A DNA stretch of 64,000 nt from positions 1-64,000 of the forward strand of contig CANFCK010000005.1 of the NCBI GenBank assembly GCA_947445035.1. Reading direction: 5' to 3'. Under the pieces are notes generated by a model. It saw only the letters and a program-made list of their open reading frames with translations, ran no database searches and was not told the origin of the DNA. Of the stretch, positions 8,321-16,774 are shown in pieces. Position numbers and translations under genes: made by a program. Within the stretch, counting starts at the first letter, position 1, and every line of letters starts with the position of its first letter. The DNA is from Deltaproteobacteria bacterium. Its GTDB lineage: Bacteria; Myxococcota_A; UBA796; SXON01.

Positions 8321-9838
8321 ATGCTCGCTCGGCTGGGGCCGTGGTGTTTGCCGCTCGCCACCGCTTGGGTGCTTTTCTGCACCCTTCGCGCGGCCGCATG
8401 GGAGCGCATCCAGAGCCTGGGCGTCGTAGAGAGCTACGGCTTCGCCGTCTACGAGCAGCTCATTCGGAATCGTGCGTTCGAGGGGGTTTTTTCCCAGACG
8501 ATCCACCGCGGGTACATCGATCATTGGATGTGGTCGGGGCACCGCTCCGTGGCGCTCTACGTCACCCCCTGGTTCTACCGCATCTGGCCCGAGCCGCTGA
8601 CGCTGAGCAGCCTGCAGATCGGGCTGGTCGCGGCGGGGTGTTTTCCGGCGTTCGGGATGGGGCGGACCCTACTGGGGGGCACGCTCGGCGGGGCGGTGGG
8701 GCTGGTGCTCTACGCGTGTTTCCCACCGTTCTGGGTGCTGGCGCTCAGCGACTACCAGGACATCGTGCTGGGCATTCCTTTTGCGCTGTCCGCAGTCTGG
8801 GCGCTGCGCGCACGGTCGCCGTGGCTTTTCGCGCTCGCAGGCTTCTTGTGCGCGTGCACCCGAGAAGAGTGGGCCGCGACGCTCCCCGTGCTCGGGCTGG
8901 CCGCGGCCGGGGGCTGGAGGCAGCGGTTGCGGTACACCAGCATCGGTCTCGCCACCGCGCTCCTCTTCACCGCCCTGGTCGTCTGGCTGGGTCGCGACGC
9001 GGTCGGCTACCAGACCCCGGTCCAGACGCACGCGGGCGCGCTCTTCGGCCACCTGCCGCCAATCCAGCGGGGGTGGCCGGACTATCATAGGTTCTACGTT
9101 CACTTCCTGGTTCCGACCACCGGGCTTGCCGTACTCTCGCCGGTGGTCGCGCTCCCGGGCGCCGGCGCACTCCTGGTGCACCTGACCACACCCAACGGCT
9201 CGGGCATCGACGCCGATTGGCGCGGCCACATCCACCACATGGCGCCCGTAGCCACCTTCTTCGTCGCCGCCAGCATCGACGGGCTCTCACACCTCGGCGC
9301 CGTCGCATTCCCAGCCGGGACCCGCACCCGCTGGCAGGCCTATCTCGACGGCCGTGGGGCGGTTCCGCGATGGGCGTTGCTCCTTGTCCTTGCGACGGTG
9401 GTGGGGGTCTACGCGGTCCACACGCGCTCGTGGGTCCGGATGCTAGCCCTGTCGCCGACGGCCAACCCGAACCTCGAAGCCTCTCGCCGACTGCGGCCGG
9501 AATGGGCCATCGTCGCGGGCGTGCCCGAGAACGCCGTGATCGCCACCGACCCCGACGGCGCGCTTTTCGTCGCCGGCTTTCGCCGCAGCTACACTTACGG
9601 CGAGAGCCTTGCCGAGAAGTCGCGCCTGGGCCTCCGAGAGCTCGACTATCTGCTGGTACGCCGACGTGACACGACCGTACTCGGTGAGGCCGTGCAGCTC
9701 GGTGGTACCGTGCTCGCGGAGACGACGCAGTACCAGCTGCTGGTCATGCCGCGGGCAGAGCGACTGGGCGTGGGCTTTTCGGCGCCGGCGGACGGCGGAC
9801 GGAGAAAGGCTGAGGGCCAGCGCCTCTACTTCGAGTAA
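8321..9838 (+). CDS. DUF2079-like polytopic membrane protein
   Basis: A 505-residue protein with about 9-10 hydrophobic segments in the first 370 residues and a soluble C-terminal part. The order of motifs in the first helices fits the DUF2079 family of glycosyltransferase-like (GT-C fold) membrane proteins: an ESYGFAVYEQLI loop, a later HRGYIDHW and HRSVALYVTPWFYR, then TREEW. The C-terminal soluble region has PENAVIATDP and RELDYLLV, also common in that group. Its sugar donor or acceptor is unknown. The end overlaps the end of the convergent rng gene by 13 bases, so there is no room for a separate terminator. Confidence 0.7.
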   Translation: MLARLGPWCLPLATAWVLFCTLRAAAWERIQSLGVVESYGFAVYEQLIRNRAFEGVFSQTIHRGYIDHWMWSGHRSVALYVTPWFYRIWPEPLTLSSLQIGLVAAGCFPAFGMGRTLLGGTLGGAVGLVLYACFPPFWVLALSDYQDIVLGIPFALSAVWALRARSPWLFALAGFLCACTREEWAATLPVLGLAAAGGWRQRLRYTSIGLATALLFTALVVWLGRDAVGYQTPVQTHAGALFGHLPPIQRGWPDYHRFYVHFLVPTTGLAVLSPVVALPGAGALLVHLTTPNGSGIDADWRGHIHHMAPVATFFVAASIDGLSHLGAVAFPAGTRTRWQAYLDGRGAVPRWALLLVLATVVGVYAVHTRSWVRMLALSPTANPNLEASRRLRPEWAIVAGVPENAVIATDPDGALFVAGFRRSYTYGESLAEKSRLGLRELDYLLVRRRDTTVLGEAVQLGGTVLAETTQYQLLVMPRAERLGVGFSAPADGGRRKAEGQRLYFE

Positions 9839-11367
9839 ACCTCAAACTTCTCGACATGCAGATGCTGCAAAGCCCGGACCACCACCCGCTTGCCCAGGCG
9901 GAGCTCCACCTGCTCGAGCACCGGGTACTCCTCGCCATACAGCGAGTCCGCGACGCTGGGATGCACATTGACGTACAACGCTTCCTTCGCCACGGACCGC
10001 GCCGATTCACGTTGAAGTTCCCGGAAGATGTCGTAGCAGACCGTCTGGCGGGAGCGGACCGCGCCGCGCCCTTCGCAGGTGGGGCAGGTTTCGCTGAGGT
10101 AGCGGACCACGTCCTCTTGGACGCGCTTCCGGGTCATCTGTACCAGGCCGAGATCGCTGATCTTGAGCACGTTGGTGCGCGCCCGGTCGTTCTTGAGCTC
10201 TTCCTCGAGGGCCCGATAGACCTTGTCCCGGTTCTGCTCCCGGTCCATGTCGATGAAGTCGATGATGATGATGCCGCCGATGTTTCGGAGGCGGAGCTGG
10301 TACACAACCTCCTTCGCCGCTTCAAGGTTCACCCGCACCGTGGTGTCTTCCAAGGACGTGCCCTGTCCGACGAACTTCCCTGAGTTCACGTCGATCGACA
10401 CCAGCGCCTCGGTCTGGTCGATGACCAGATACCCCCCGGACTTCAGCCACACCCGACGCCCCAGGGAACGGTTGATCTCCGTCTCGACCCCGAAGGTGTC
10501 GAAGATCGGCTCCGCGCCGCGGTACAGGTGGATCTTCTCGCGAAGCTCCGGCGAAAACTCCTGGATGAACTCACTGACTTCGTCGAAGAGCTTGGGGGTG
10601 TCGACCACCATGCGGCCGACGTCGTCGTGGAACGCGTCCCTGACCATGCGGAGCACGAGGCCGTGATCGAGGTGCAACGGCGCCGGCGCCTTCTTGGACT
10701 TGGCGACGGTCTGGACCTTGTCCCAGATGCCGACCAGGTAGTTCATGTCCTGCTTCAGCGTCTGGTTGGTCTGAGCGGCGCAAATCGTCCGCACGATGAA
10801 CCCACCGCCCTTCGGCCGGTTCTTGTCGACGAACTCGCGCAGCCGGCGACGTTCGCGGTCCTTGGCGATGCGGCGGCTGATGCCCACGTGATCGACCGTG
10901 GGCATGAACACGAGGTAGCGCCCCGGAAGGGTGACGTGCGTCGTGACGCGGGCCCCCTTGGTGCCGATGGGGTCCTTGCTGACCTGGACGACGATCTCCT
11001 GGCCTTCGGTGAGCAGATCCTGGATGGCGGGCTGCCCGGGACGCGGCGCGTCGCGTGGCGGCGATTCTTCCGAGATCGTGGCGTCCTCGTCCTCTTCGGC
11101 AGGACCCTCCTCATCGGTGGCCTGCTTGGCGTCGAACATCTGGGGCCAGATGTCCCCGACGTAAAGGAAGGCCGCACGGTCCAGGCCAATGTCCACAAAG
11201 GCGGCCTGCATCCCGGGGAGCACCCGGACGACCTTACCCAGGTAGACGTTGCCGACGTACCCCCGGTCTACGCCGCGGTCGACATGAAGTTCGACGAGCT
11301 GACCGCTTTCCATGAGCGCGACACGTGTTTCGCGACCCATCGTGTTGACAAGAATTTCGGTAGGCAA
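9826..11367 (-). CDS. rng: Ribonuclease G/E family endoribonuclease
   Basis: A 513-residue RNase G, close to the family length (about 490) plus an acidic insert. The TTG at 11367 is preferred because a GAGGTG lies four bases upstream and the product then begins MPTEILVN, matching the family start; an in-frame TTG at 11394 would add nine residues. An S1 domain (VGNVYLGKVVRVLPGMQAAF) is interrupted by an Asp/Glu-rich loop at residues about 80-110. The catalytic aspartates are in SIDVNSGKFVG and IIIDFIDMDR, and the zinc-link is CPTCEGRGAV. It would process rRNA and decay mRNA. No membrane-targeting RNase E tail is present. Confidence 0.95.
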   Translation of the reverse strand: MPTEILVNTMGRETRVALMESGQLVELHVDRGVDRGYVGNVYLGKVVRVLPGMQAAFVDIGLDRAAFLYVGDIWPQMFDAKQATDEEGPAEEDEDATISEESPPRDAPRPGQPAIQDLLTEGQEIVVQVSKDPIGTKGARVTTHVTLPGRYLVFMPTVDHVGISRRIAKDRERRRLREFVDKNRPKGGGFIVRTICAAQTNQTLKQDMNYLVGIWDKVQTVAKSKKAPAPLHLDHGLVLRMVRDAFHDDVGRMVVDTPKLFDEVSEFIQEFSPELREKIHLYRGAEPIFDTFGVETEINRSLGRRVWLKSGGYLVIDQTEALVSIDVNSGKFVGQGTSLEDTTVRVNLEAAKEVVYQLRLRNIGGIIIIDFIDMDREQNRDKVYRALEEELKNDRARTNVLKISDLGLVQMTRKRVQEDVVRYLSETCPTCEGRGAVRSRQTVCYDIFRELQRESARSVAKEALYVNVHPSVADSLYGEEYPVLEQVELRLGKRVVVRALQHLHVEKFEVYSK

Positions 11368-11591
11368 GGGGCACCTCGCCCGAGTTCCCGGCAACGATGC
11401 GAAGCCACCTCGGCGCCAGCCCGTTGGGGGCGGCCGGAGGGTTCGGAAAATGCACGCGTCTGCGTTACCATCTGGCTCCGCGTCCGCCCCCCGGCGCCGA
11501 GCGCATCGTGGAATCGGACTCGGCGGGAACCCGGTTTGAATCAGGTTCGGGTTGGAAAGGATTAGCCGACGAAAGACGGCCTACCCACCGG

Positions 11592-12677
11592 CTAACCGGT
11601 CGCGAAGGCCGCCGCAACCGCACGGGCGACAAGGGCCCCCAGCACTCCGAGCAACGCTGCGGCCCAGAGGTAGCGGCGGATCGTAGCGGCCCGGGCGGCC
11701 TTCACGGGCGGCGGGTCCACGGCGCGCTCGGCGATGAAGGTCTCCGCCCCACTCACAGCGCTCGAAATCGGAGGCGCCGCCGACGGCAACCCGGGAATCA
11801 AACGGGTCCGAGCCCCCCCGCGACTGACCCACTTTCGCTCGCCGCGGAGCACTTCCCGCAGGGTCGCGACATCGGGAACGCGCATCTCCGGATCGACCTG
11901 CAGGCAGGCCTCTACCGCCACCTGCCACCGCGCCGCGACCCCCGGCAGGACCGCGTCGAGGGGACGGTAGTAGCCCCGAGCGGACCGCGTCAGGACCTCC
12001 TCGACCGAGCGCCCGTCGAACGGCGGCACCCCGCCCACCATTTCGTACAACATGGCGCCCAGCGACCACAAGTCGGCGCGCGCGTCGACACTTCCCGCGT
12101 CGCGCGCCTGCTCCGGCGCCATGTAGGCGGCGCTGCCGAGCATGAAGCCGGCTCGGGTCATGCGTGCGTCGGGCTCCTCGTGCTCGGGGCGAGCGAGACC
12201 AAAATCGGCGAGTCGCGGTGTCCAACCTCCGGTTTCGTCCGGGGCCAAAAGCACGTTGGCGGGCTTGAGATCGCGGTGGATGAAGCCCGCGAGATGCGAG
12301 GCATCGACCCCATCGAGCACGCCCGCGACGGCTCGATCGAGCAGGGCACCCGGTAGCGGACCGGCACGAAGCTCGGAATCCAGGGTCGCACCGCCCGGAA
12401 TCAGATCAAGGACGATGCCGGGGATTCCGTCAGCATCGACGATGTCGAGCGCGGCGAGAATGTTCGGATGCCGAAGCGCAGCTTGGATCCGTCCCTCGCG
12501 CGCCGCCCTCGCCAACATTTCAGGGTCGCGACTTCGACACACCTTGAGCGCCGCTTCCAGCCCAGTTTCGACGTGGCGAACCCTCCATACCCGCGCCATG
12601 CCACCTTCGGCCAGAAACGCGGTCACCACCCAGGGTCCGTACTGGCGATCGACGAGCCATGGCAGGTCAGCGCTCAT
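11592..12677 (-). CDS. Ser/Thr protein kinase with C-terminal membrane helix
   Basis: A 361-residue Hanks-type kinase. The ATG at 12677 overlaps the mutL stop (ATGA), which fixes the start. The N-lobe has the glycine loop LAEGGMARVWRV and the lysine in AALKV. The catalytic loop is HRDLKPANVLL, the Mg loop DFGLARP, and the activation segment ends AAYMAPEQ, so all residues needed for activity are present. The kinase domain ends near residue 275; a linker and one hydrophobic helix (about residues 333-355) follow, with a short tail, so the kinase should sit in the inner membrane. No extracytoplasmic sensor is present. Coupling to a mismatch-repair gene is unusual, and its substrates are unknown. 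Confidence 0.93.
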   Translation of the reverse strand: MSADLPWLVDRQYGPWVVTAFLAEGGMARVWRVRHVETGLEAALKVCRSRDPEMLARAAREGRIQAALRHPNILAALDIVDADGIPGIVLDLIPGGATLDSELRAGPLPGALLDRAVAGVLDGVDASHLAGFIHRDLKPANVLLAPDETGGWTPRLADFGLARPEHEEPDARMTRAGFMLGSAAYMAPEQARDAGSVDARADLWSLGAMLYEMVGGVPPFDGRSVEEVLTRSARGYYRPLDAVLPGVAARWQVAVEACLQVDPEMRVPDVATLREVLRGERKWVSRGGARTRLIPGLPSAAPPISSAVSGAETFIAERAVDPPPVKAARAATIRRYLWAAALLGVLGALVARAVAAAFATG

Positions 12678-14509
12678 GTGCGGTGGAAACGGCGCTCCAG
12701 CTCGCCGACGCCCATGCGGATCACCACCGGTCGGCCGTGTGCGCACACCGCATGGTCGACCTCATCGAGCTGTTCGATGAGCGCGCGCATGCTGCGTTCG
12801 TCCAAGGTTTCGTTGGCGCGGACGCTCGAGTGGCAGGCCATCGTGGCCAATACAAGGTCAAGGACGCCCTGGGCCATGTGCCCCGGTCCGCCGGCCAGCA
12901 GATCATCGGCGATGTCACCAAGGAGCACAGCGAGGTCGCGCCGGGCCAGCGGCGCGGGCACCCCCTGCACGGCGATGGTCCCACCGCCCAGATGGGTGAG
13001 GTCCAGGCCAGTCTCCGCGAGCGCATCGGCATGGGCCGCGAGCATCTTGGCGCGGGCGGGACCCAGCTCGACCAGGAACGGGGTCAGCAGCCGTTGCGAA
13101 CCCCCCAGGGCTGCCTTCGGGTCCCGCTGGAGCTTCCCGAGCGTGATGCGTTCCGCCGCCGCGTGCTGATCGACGATGAGCAGCTCCCCGCCGCCCTCAC
13201 AGAGGATGTAGGTGCGGGCGAGCTGGCCTACGATGCGCAGATCGCCGAACCGCGCGACGGGGAGCAGGGCGCGGGTGCCCGAGGGAAGCGACGCGACGGG
13301 CGCGGACGGGGGAGCGGCCGAAGCCGGGGCCGTCGCTGGCGACGTGGCGGCCGACGGGGAAGTCGTCGCCGTGCCCACCGGAGGCGGCGAAGCAGCTGGT
13401 AGGGGCGTCGCCGCGGCTGGCGCCACAATGGGGTGTCGCGGCGCATCCAGGACCATCCGCACCTGCTCCGTCGCGGGCTGAGCGCCGCGGTAGCGGGCTT
13501 CGATCGGAACCGGGCGCTGGATTCCGTGGTCTTGCAAAGCCAGGCGAAGGCCCTCGGCCACGGCGTGCTGCAGATCGAAGGCGTTGACGAAGCGGACCTC
13601 CGTCTTGGCCGGGTGGACGTTGACGTCGACGTCCTGCGGGGGGACCGCGATCTGCAAGACGACCACTGGATATCGGTCCTTGGGGACCAAACCGCCGTAC
13701 GCTTGCGACACCGCGCGACGCACCACGTGATCGCGTACGAAGCGCCCGTTGACATACAGGTAGCTGGAGTTGGCCGCGCTCTGCCGATGAACCCCCACCG
13801 GAGAGACGAGCCCGCTGACCCGGAGCGACCCGCGCTCAAAACTCACCGGGACCAGCGCCTCGCCGTGGGGCCCCAAAAGCTCGGCCGCCCGACGCCGCGC
13901 GTCGTCGGTCCGCGCGCAACGGAGGTGCAGCCGGTCTTCGTGGGTGACCTCCAAGTCGATGTGCGGCCGAATCAGGAGCTCCCGGGTGATGGCCTCGATG
14001 CAGTGCCCCAGCTCGGTATCGACCGAGCGAAGAAACTTGCGACGAGCGGGCAGGTTGTAGAAGATGGACGCCACCGAAATGTCGGTGCCCGCCGCCGCGC
14101 CTGCCGGCTCGACCGCGAGGAGCTTTCCACCCTCCACGACGATGCGCGTTCCTTCTTCCCGCCCTTGCGCCCGTGTGACCAACTCGAACTTCGAGATGCT
14201 GGCGATCGACGGGATCGCCTCCCCCCGAAAGCCGAGCGTCGTGACCCGAAATAGATCGTCATCGCACCGAATCTTGCTGGTGGCGTGCCGTTCGAGGCTC
14301 ATCAGCGCGTCGGTGCGGTCCATGCCGGAGCCGTCATCGACAATGCGCACGAGGTTGCGGCCGCCGGCGCGCAGGTGAACCCTCACTTCGGTGGCGCCGG
14401 CATCCAACGCGTTTTCGAGGAGCTCCTTGACCACGCTGGCTGGGCGCTCGACGACCTCGCCCGCGGCGATCTTGTTGATCAGCGATTCTTCGAGGATGCG
14501 GACGGCCAT
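12674..14509 (-). CDS. mutL: DNA mismatch repair protein MutL
   Basis: A 611-residue MutL. The ATG at 14509 gives the canonical start MAVRILEESLINKIAAGEVV; longer reading is non-coding. GHKL ATPase motifs are intact: ELLENALDAGATEV, DDGSGMD, TTLGFRGEA. A Pro/Ala/Thr-rich linker of about 60 residues leads to the C-terminal dimerisation domain. That domain keeps most, but not all, of the endonuclease motifs of methylation-independent MutLs: DQHAAAERITLG lacks the last Glu of DQHAx2Ex4E, CHSSVRAN stands for ACR-type, and CAHGRP replaces CPHGRP. It would couple MutS mismatch recognition to strand removal; whether it still nicks DNA is uncertain. Confidence 0.95.
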   Translation of the reverse strand: MAVRILEESLINKIAAGEVVERPASVVKELLENALDAGATEVRVHLRAGGRNLVRIVDDGSGMDRTDALMSLERHATSKIRCDDDLFRVTTLGFRGEAIPSIASISKFELVTRAQGREEGTRIVVEGGKLLAVEPAGAAAGTDISVASIFYNLPARRKFLRSVDTELGHCIEAITRELLIRPHIDLEVTHEDRLHLRCARTDDARRRAAELLGPHGEALVPVSFERGSLRVSGLVSPVGVHRQSAANSSYLYVNGRFVRDHVVRRAVSQAYGGLVPKDRYPVVVLQIAVPPQDVDVNVHPAKTEVRFVNAFDLQHAVAEGLRLALQDHGIQRPVPIEARYRGAQPATEQVRMVLDAPRHPIVAPAAATPLPAASPPPVGTATTSPSAATSPATAPASAAPPSAPVASLPSGTRALLPVARFGDLRIVGQLARTYILCEGGGELLIVDQHAAAERITLGKLQRDPKAALGGSQRLLTPFLVELGPARAKMLAAHADALAETGLDLTHLGGGTIAVQGVPAPLARRDLAVLLGDIADDLLAGGPGHMAQGVLDLVLATMACHSSVRANETLDERSMRALIEQLDEVDHAVCAHGRPVVIRMGVGELERRFHRT

Positions 14510-14548
14510 CGCGGGTGGAGCTAATCCGAAACCGGCTACGAAGGAATC

Positions 14549-16165
14549 ATGGACCCACTGCCCACCGCGATCGACGTCAACTCGGCGGAGTACAAGGGAC
14601 GGCACGCCGCCACCGCGACGCTGAAGGCCCGGCTCCGGGCGGACCTCGAAACGGCACGGACCGACCGGAGCGAAAAGGCACGGGCCCGCCACCAGGAGCA
14701 GGGCAAGCTCTTGGTGACCGAGCGGCTGGCGCTATTGCTCGACCCGAACACGCCTTTTTTGGAGATCGGCGCCCTCGCGGCCCAGGGCATGTACGACGGC
14801 GGGGTCCACAAGGCCGGCAGTTTTGCTGGAATTGGCGTCATTTGCGGCCGAGAATGTATGATCTCGGCGAACGATGCGACGGTGAAAGGCGGGACGATCT
14901 ACCCGATGGGGGTGAAGAAGACGCTTCGGCTCCAGGCCATCGCCCTCGAAAATCGGCTGCCGTTTGTGTCGCTCGTCGATTCTGGCGGTGCCTTCCTGCC
15001 GCTCCAGAGCGAGGTTTTCCCCGACGCCGACGACGGCGGCCGCATCTTCTACAATCAGGCGCACCTCTCTCGCGCCGGGATTCCCCAACTCACGGCGGTC
15101 ATGGGGCTTTGCACGGCCGGCGCCGCCTACATTCCTGCGATGAGCGACGAGGTAGTGCAGGTGCGCGGCACCGGCGCCATCTTCCTGGCCGGGCCGCCGT
15201 TGGTGAAAGCGGCCACCGGCGAGGAGGTCACCGCCGAGGACCTGGGCGGCGTGGAGTTGCACGCGCGGCGCTCTGGCGTGACCGACCACGTGGCCGAGGA
15301 CGATCGACATGCCATCCGTACCCTCCGGGCGTTGGTGGCCAATCTGCCTCCTGCGGCGCCCGCATGGATGGATCAGGTCACCGCGCGCCCCCCGGTGCAC
15401 GCCCCCGAGGAGCTCGATGGGGTCGTGCCGGCGGAGCTCTCCGAACCCTTCGACATGCGCGAGGTGATCGGCCGCATCGTCGACGACAGCGCGCTCCTCG
15501 AATTCAAACCAAGCTACGGCCCGACCCTCGTATGCGGCACGGCCCGGATCCACGGGTACAAAGTGGGCATCCTCGCCAACAATGGCGTGTTGCTGTCCGA
15601 GTGTGCGCAAAAGGCCGCCCACTTCATCCAGGTATGCGAAAAGCGCAGGGTTCCCCTCCTGTTTCTACAAAACGTCCCGGGGTTCATGGTCGGGCAGCGC
15701 TACGAGGCCGGCGGCATCACCAAGCACGGGCATCAGATGGTCAATGCCGTCGCGACGGCCACCGTCCCGAAGTTGACCGTCATTGTTGGAGGCAGCTTCG
15801 GCGCCGGTAATTACGCGATGTGCGGCAGAGCGTACGGGCCACGCTTCTTGTGGGCCTGGCCCGGCGCCAAGATCGGCGTGATGGGCGCTCCACAGGCGGC
15901 AAGTGTCCTGATCTCAGTGGCGAACGGTCAGCGGCAACGGGCCGGACTTCCGCCCTTGACGGTCGAGGAGGAAGCCAGCCTGCGCATCCCCGTCGCGGAG
16001 GCCCAGGAGCGCGAGGGTAGTGCGTGGTACTCGACCGCAAACCTCTGGGATGACGGCATTATCGAGCCCGCTCGAACCCGGGACGTCCTGGGGCTTTGCC
16101 TCGCAGTCTGTTCGCGCGGACCGGCACCGGCCGACGCCGGCGCGTTCGGCACCTTCAGGCTTTAG
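14549..16165 (+). CDS. mccB: Acyl-CoA carboxylase, carboxyltransferase (beta) subunit, methylcrotonyl-CoA type
   Basis: A 538-residue biotin-dependent carboxyltransferase, the usual length for MccB/PccB. Both crotonase-fold halves are visible: the N half with MYDGGVHKAGSFAGIG, VKGGTIYPMGVKKTLR and DSGGAFLPLQ...VFPD, and the C half with ILANNGVLLSECAQK, LLFLQNVPGFMVG and GGSFGAGNYAMCGRAY. The YPMGVKK and DSGG-LP-Q-VFPD details fit the methylcrotonyl-CoA (leucine breakdown) branch better than propionyl-CoA. The biotinylated alpha subunit is not in the window, so it must pair with a subunit encoded elsewhere. It is divergent from mutL with only 39 bases between starts. Confidence 0.88.
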   Translation: MDPLPTAIDVNSAEYKGRHAATATLKARLRADLETARTDRSEKARARHQEQGKLLVTERLALLLDPNTPFLEIGALAAQGMYDGGVHKAGSFAGIGVICGRECMISANDATVKGGTIYPMGVKKTLRLQAIALENRLPFVSLVDSGGAFLPLQSEVFPDADDGGRIFYNQAHLSRAGIPQLTAVMGLCTAGAAYIPAMSDEVVQVRGTGAIFLAGPPLVKAATGEEVTAEDLGGVELHARRSGVTDHVAEDDRHAIRTLRALVANLPPAAPAWMDQVTARPPVHAPEELDGVVPAELSEPFDMREVIGRIVDDSALLEFKPSYGPTLVCGTARIHGYKVGILANNGVLLSECAQKAAHFIQVCEKRRVPLLFLQNVPGFMVGQRYEAGGITKHGHQMVNAVATATVPKLTVIVGGSFGAGNYAMCGRAYGPRFLWAWPGAKIGVMGAPQAASVLISVANGQRQRAGLPPLTVEEEASLRIPVAEAQEREGSAWYSTANLWDDGIIEPARTRDVLGLCLAVCSRGPAPADAGAFGTFRL

Positions 16166-16291
16166 CCCGCCGCAACGTGAGCAGCTCCACGAGCTTCGGC
16201 GCCGGCATCGCGCGCGCATCCCGGTAGCCCTTCAATCTTGATGCCCGCCACCGCGAAGCCGCGGAGGTGGGACAACGACGACAATACCCCG

Positions 16292-16774
16292 CTAGTCGTC
16301 GCCGGTATCGGCGAGCGCGTCCGCCCCGTACTCGTAGAATACGCACTCACGACGTACGCTATCGACCGTCGCAACGACCGGGCCGATTCCGCGTGCGAAA
16401 ACCCACTCACCGGCGAGTTCACCGGCGTTCGGCGCGGCGTGCACGCTCTCGGCGAACTCACCGTACCAGGTGGTGAAAGTGACGGCGTCGGGCAGCGGCA
16501 TGGACAACAGCTCCTCCCCCTCCACGACGAGCGCCGGCTTGGTGGTCACCTTCCACCCGGCGACGGGTTCGGCGTCGTCCCACCGCTCGCCCATCCGCAG
16601 GGTCCACGAATCCTCGCCGATCAAGAGCTGGAGGGGAACCTCGTCCGGAGCGGCGGCGGGCGCCAGCTCGATCCGCGTCCCCGCGATGCCAACGTAGTCC
16701 GCGAGCTGCCGCTCGCCGCCCTTGACCTCCGCCGCTTCGTCGCAGCCGCCGAGGACCGCCACGAACCAGCTCAT
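16292..16774 (-). CDS. Small lipoprotein of unknown function
   Basis: A 160-residue protein not recognised as any family. The ATG at 16774 overlaps the stop of the upstream gene (ATGA) and gives MSWFVAVLGGC, a short leader with a lipobox and an expected lipidated Cys11. The mature part is acidic, with two Trp-rich strands (DSWTLRMGERWDD, TFTTWYGEF), and ends in an Asp-rich tail. It is probably a periplasmic or outer-membrane partner of the heme/propeller lipoprotein encoded immediately upstream. The roughly 125 bases between its stop and the mccB stop hold no gene that I can support. Confidence 0.7.
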   Translation of the reverse strand: MSWFVAVLGGCDEAAEVKGGERQLADYVGIAGTRIELAPAAAPDEVPLQLLIGEDSWTLRMGERWDDAEPVAGWKVTTKPALVVEGEELLSMPLPDAVTFTTWYGEFAESVHAAPNAGELAGEWVFARGIGPVVATVDSVRRECVFYEYGADALADTGDD

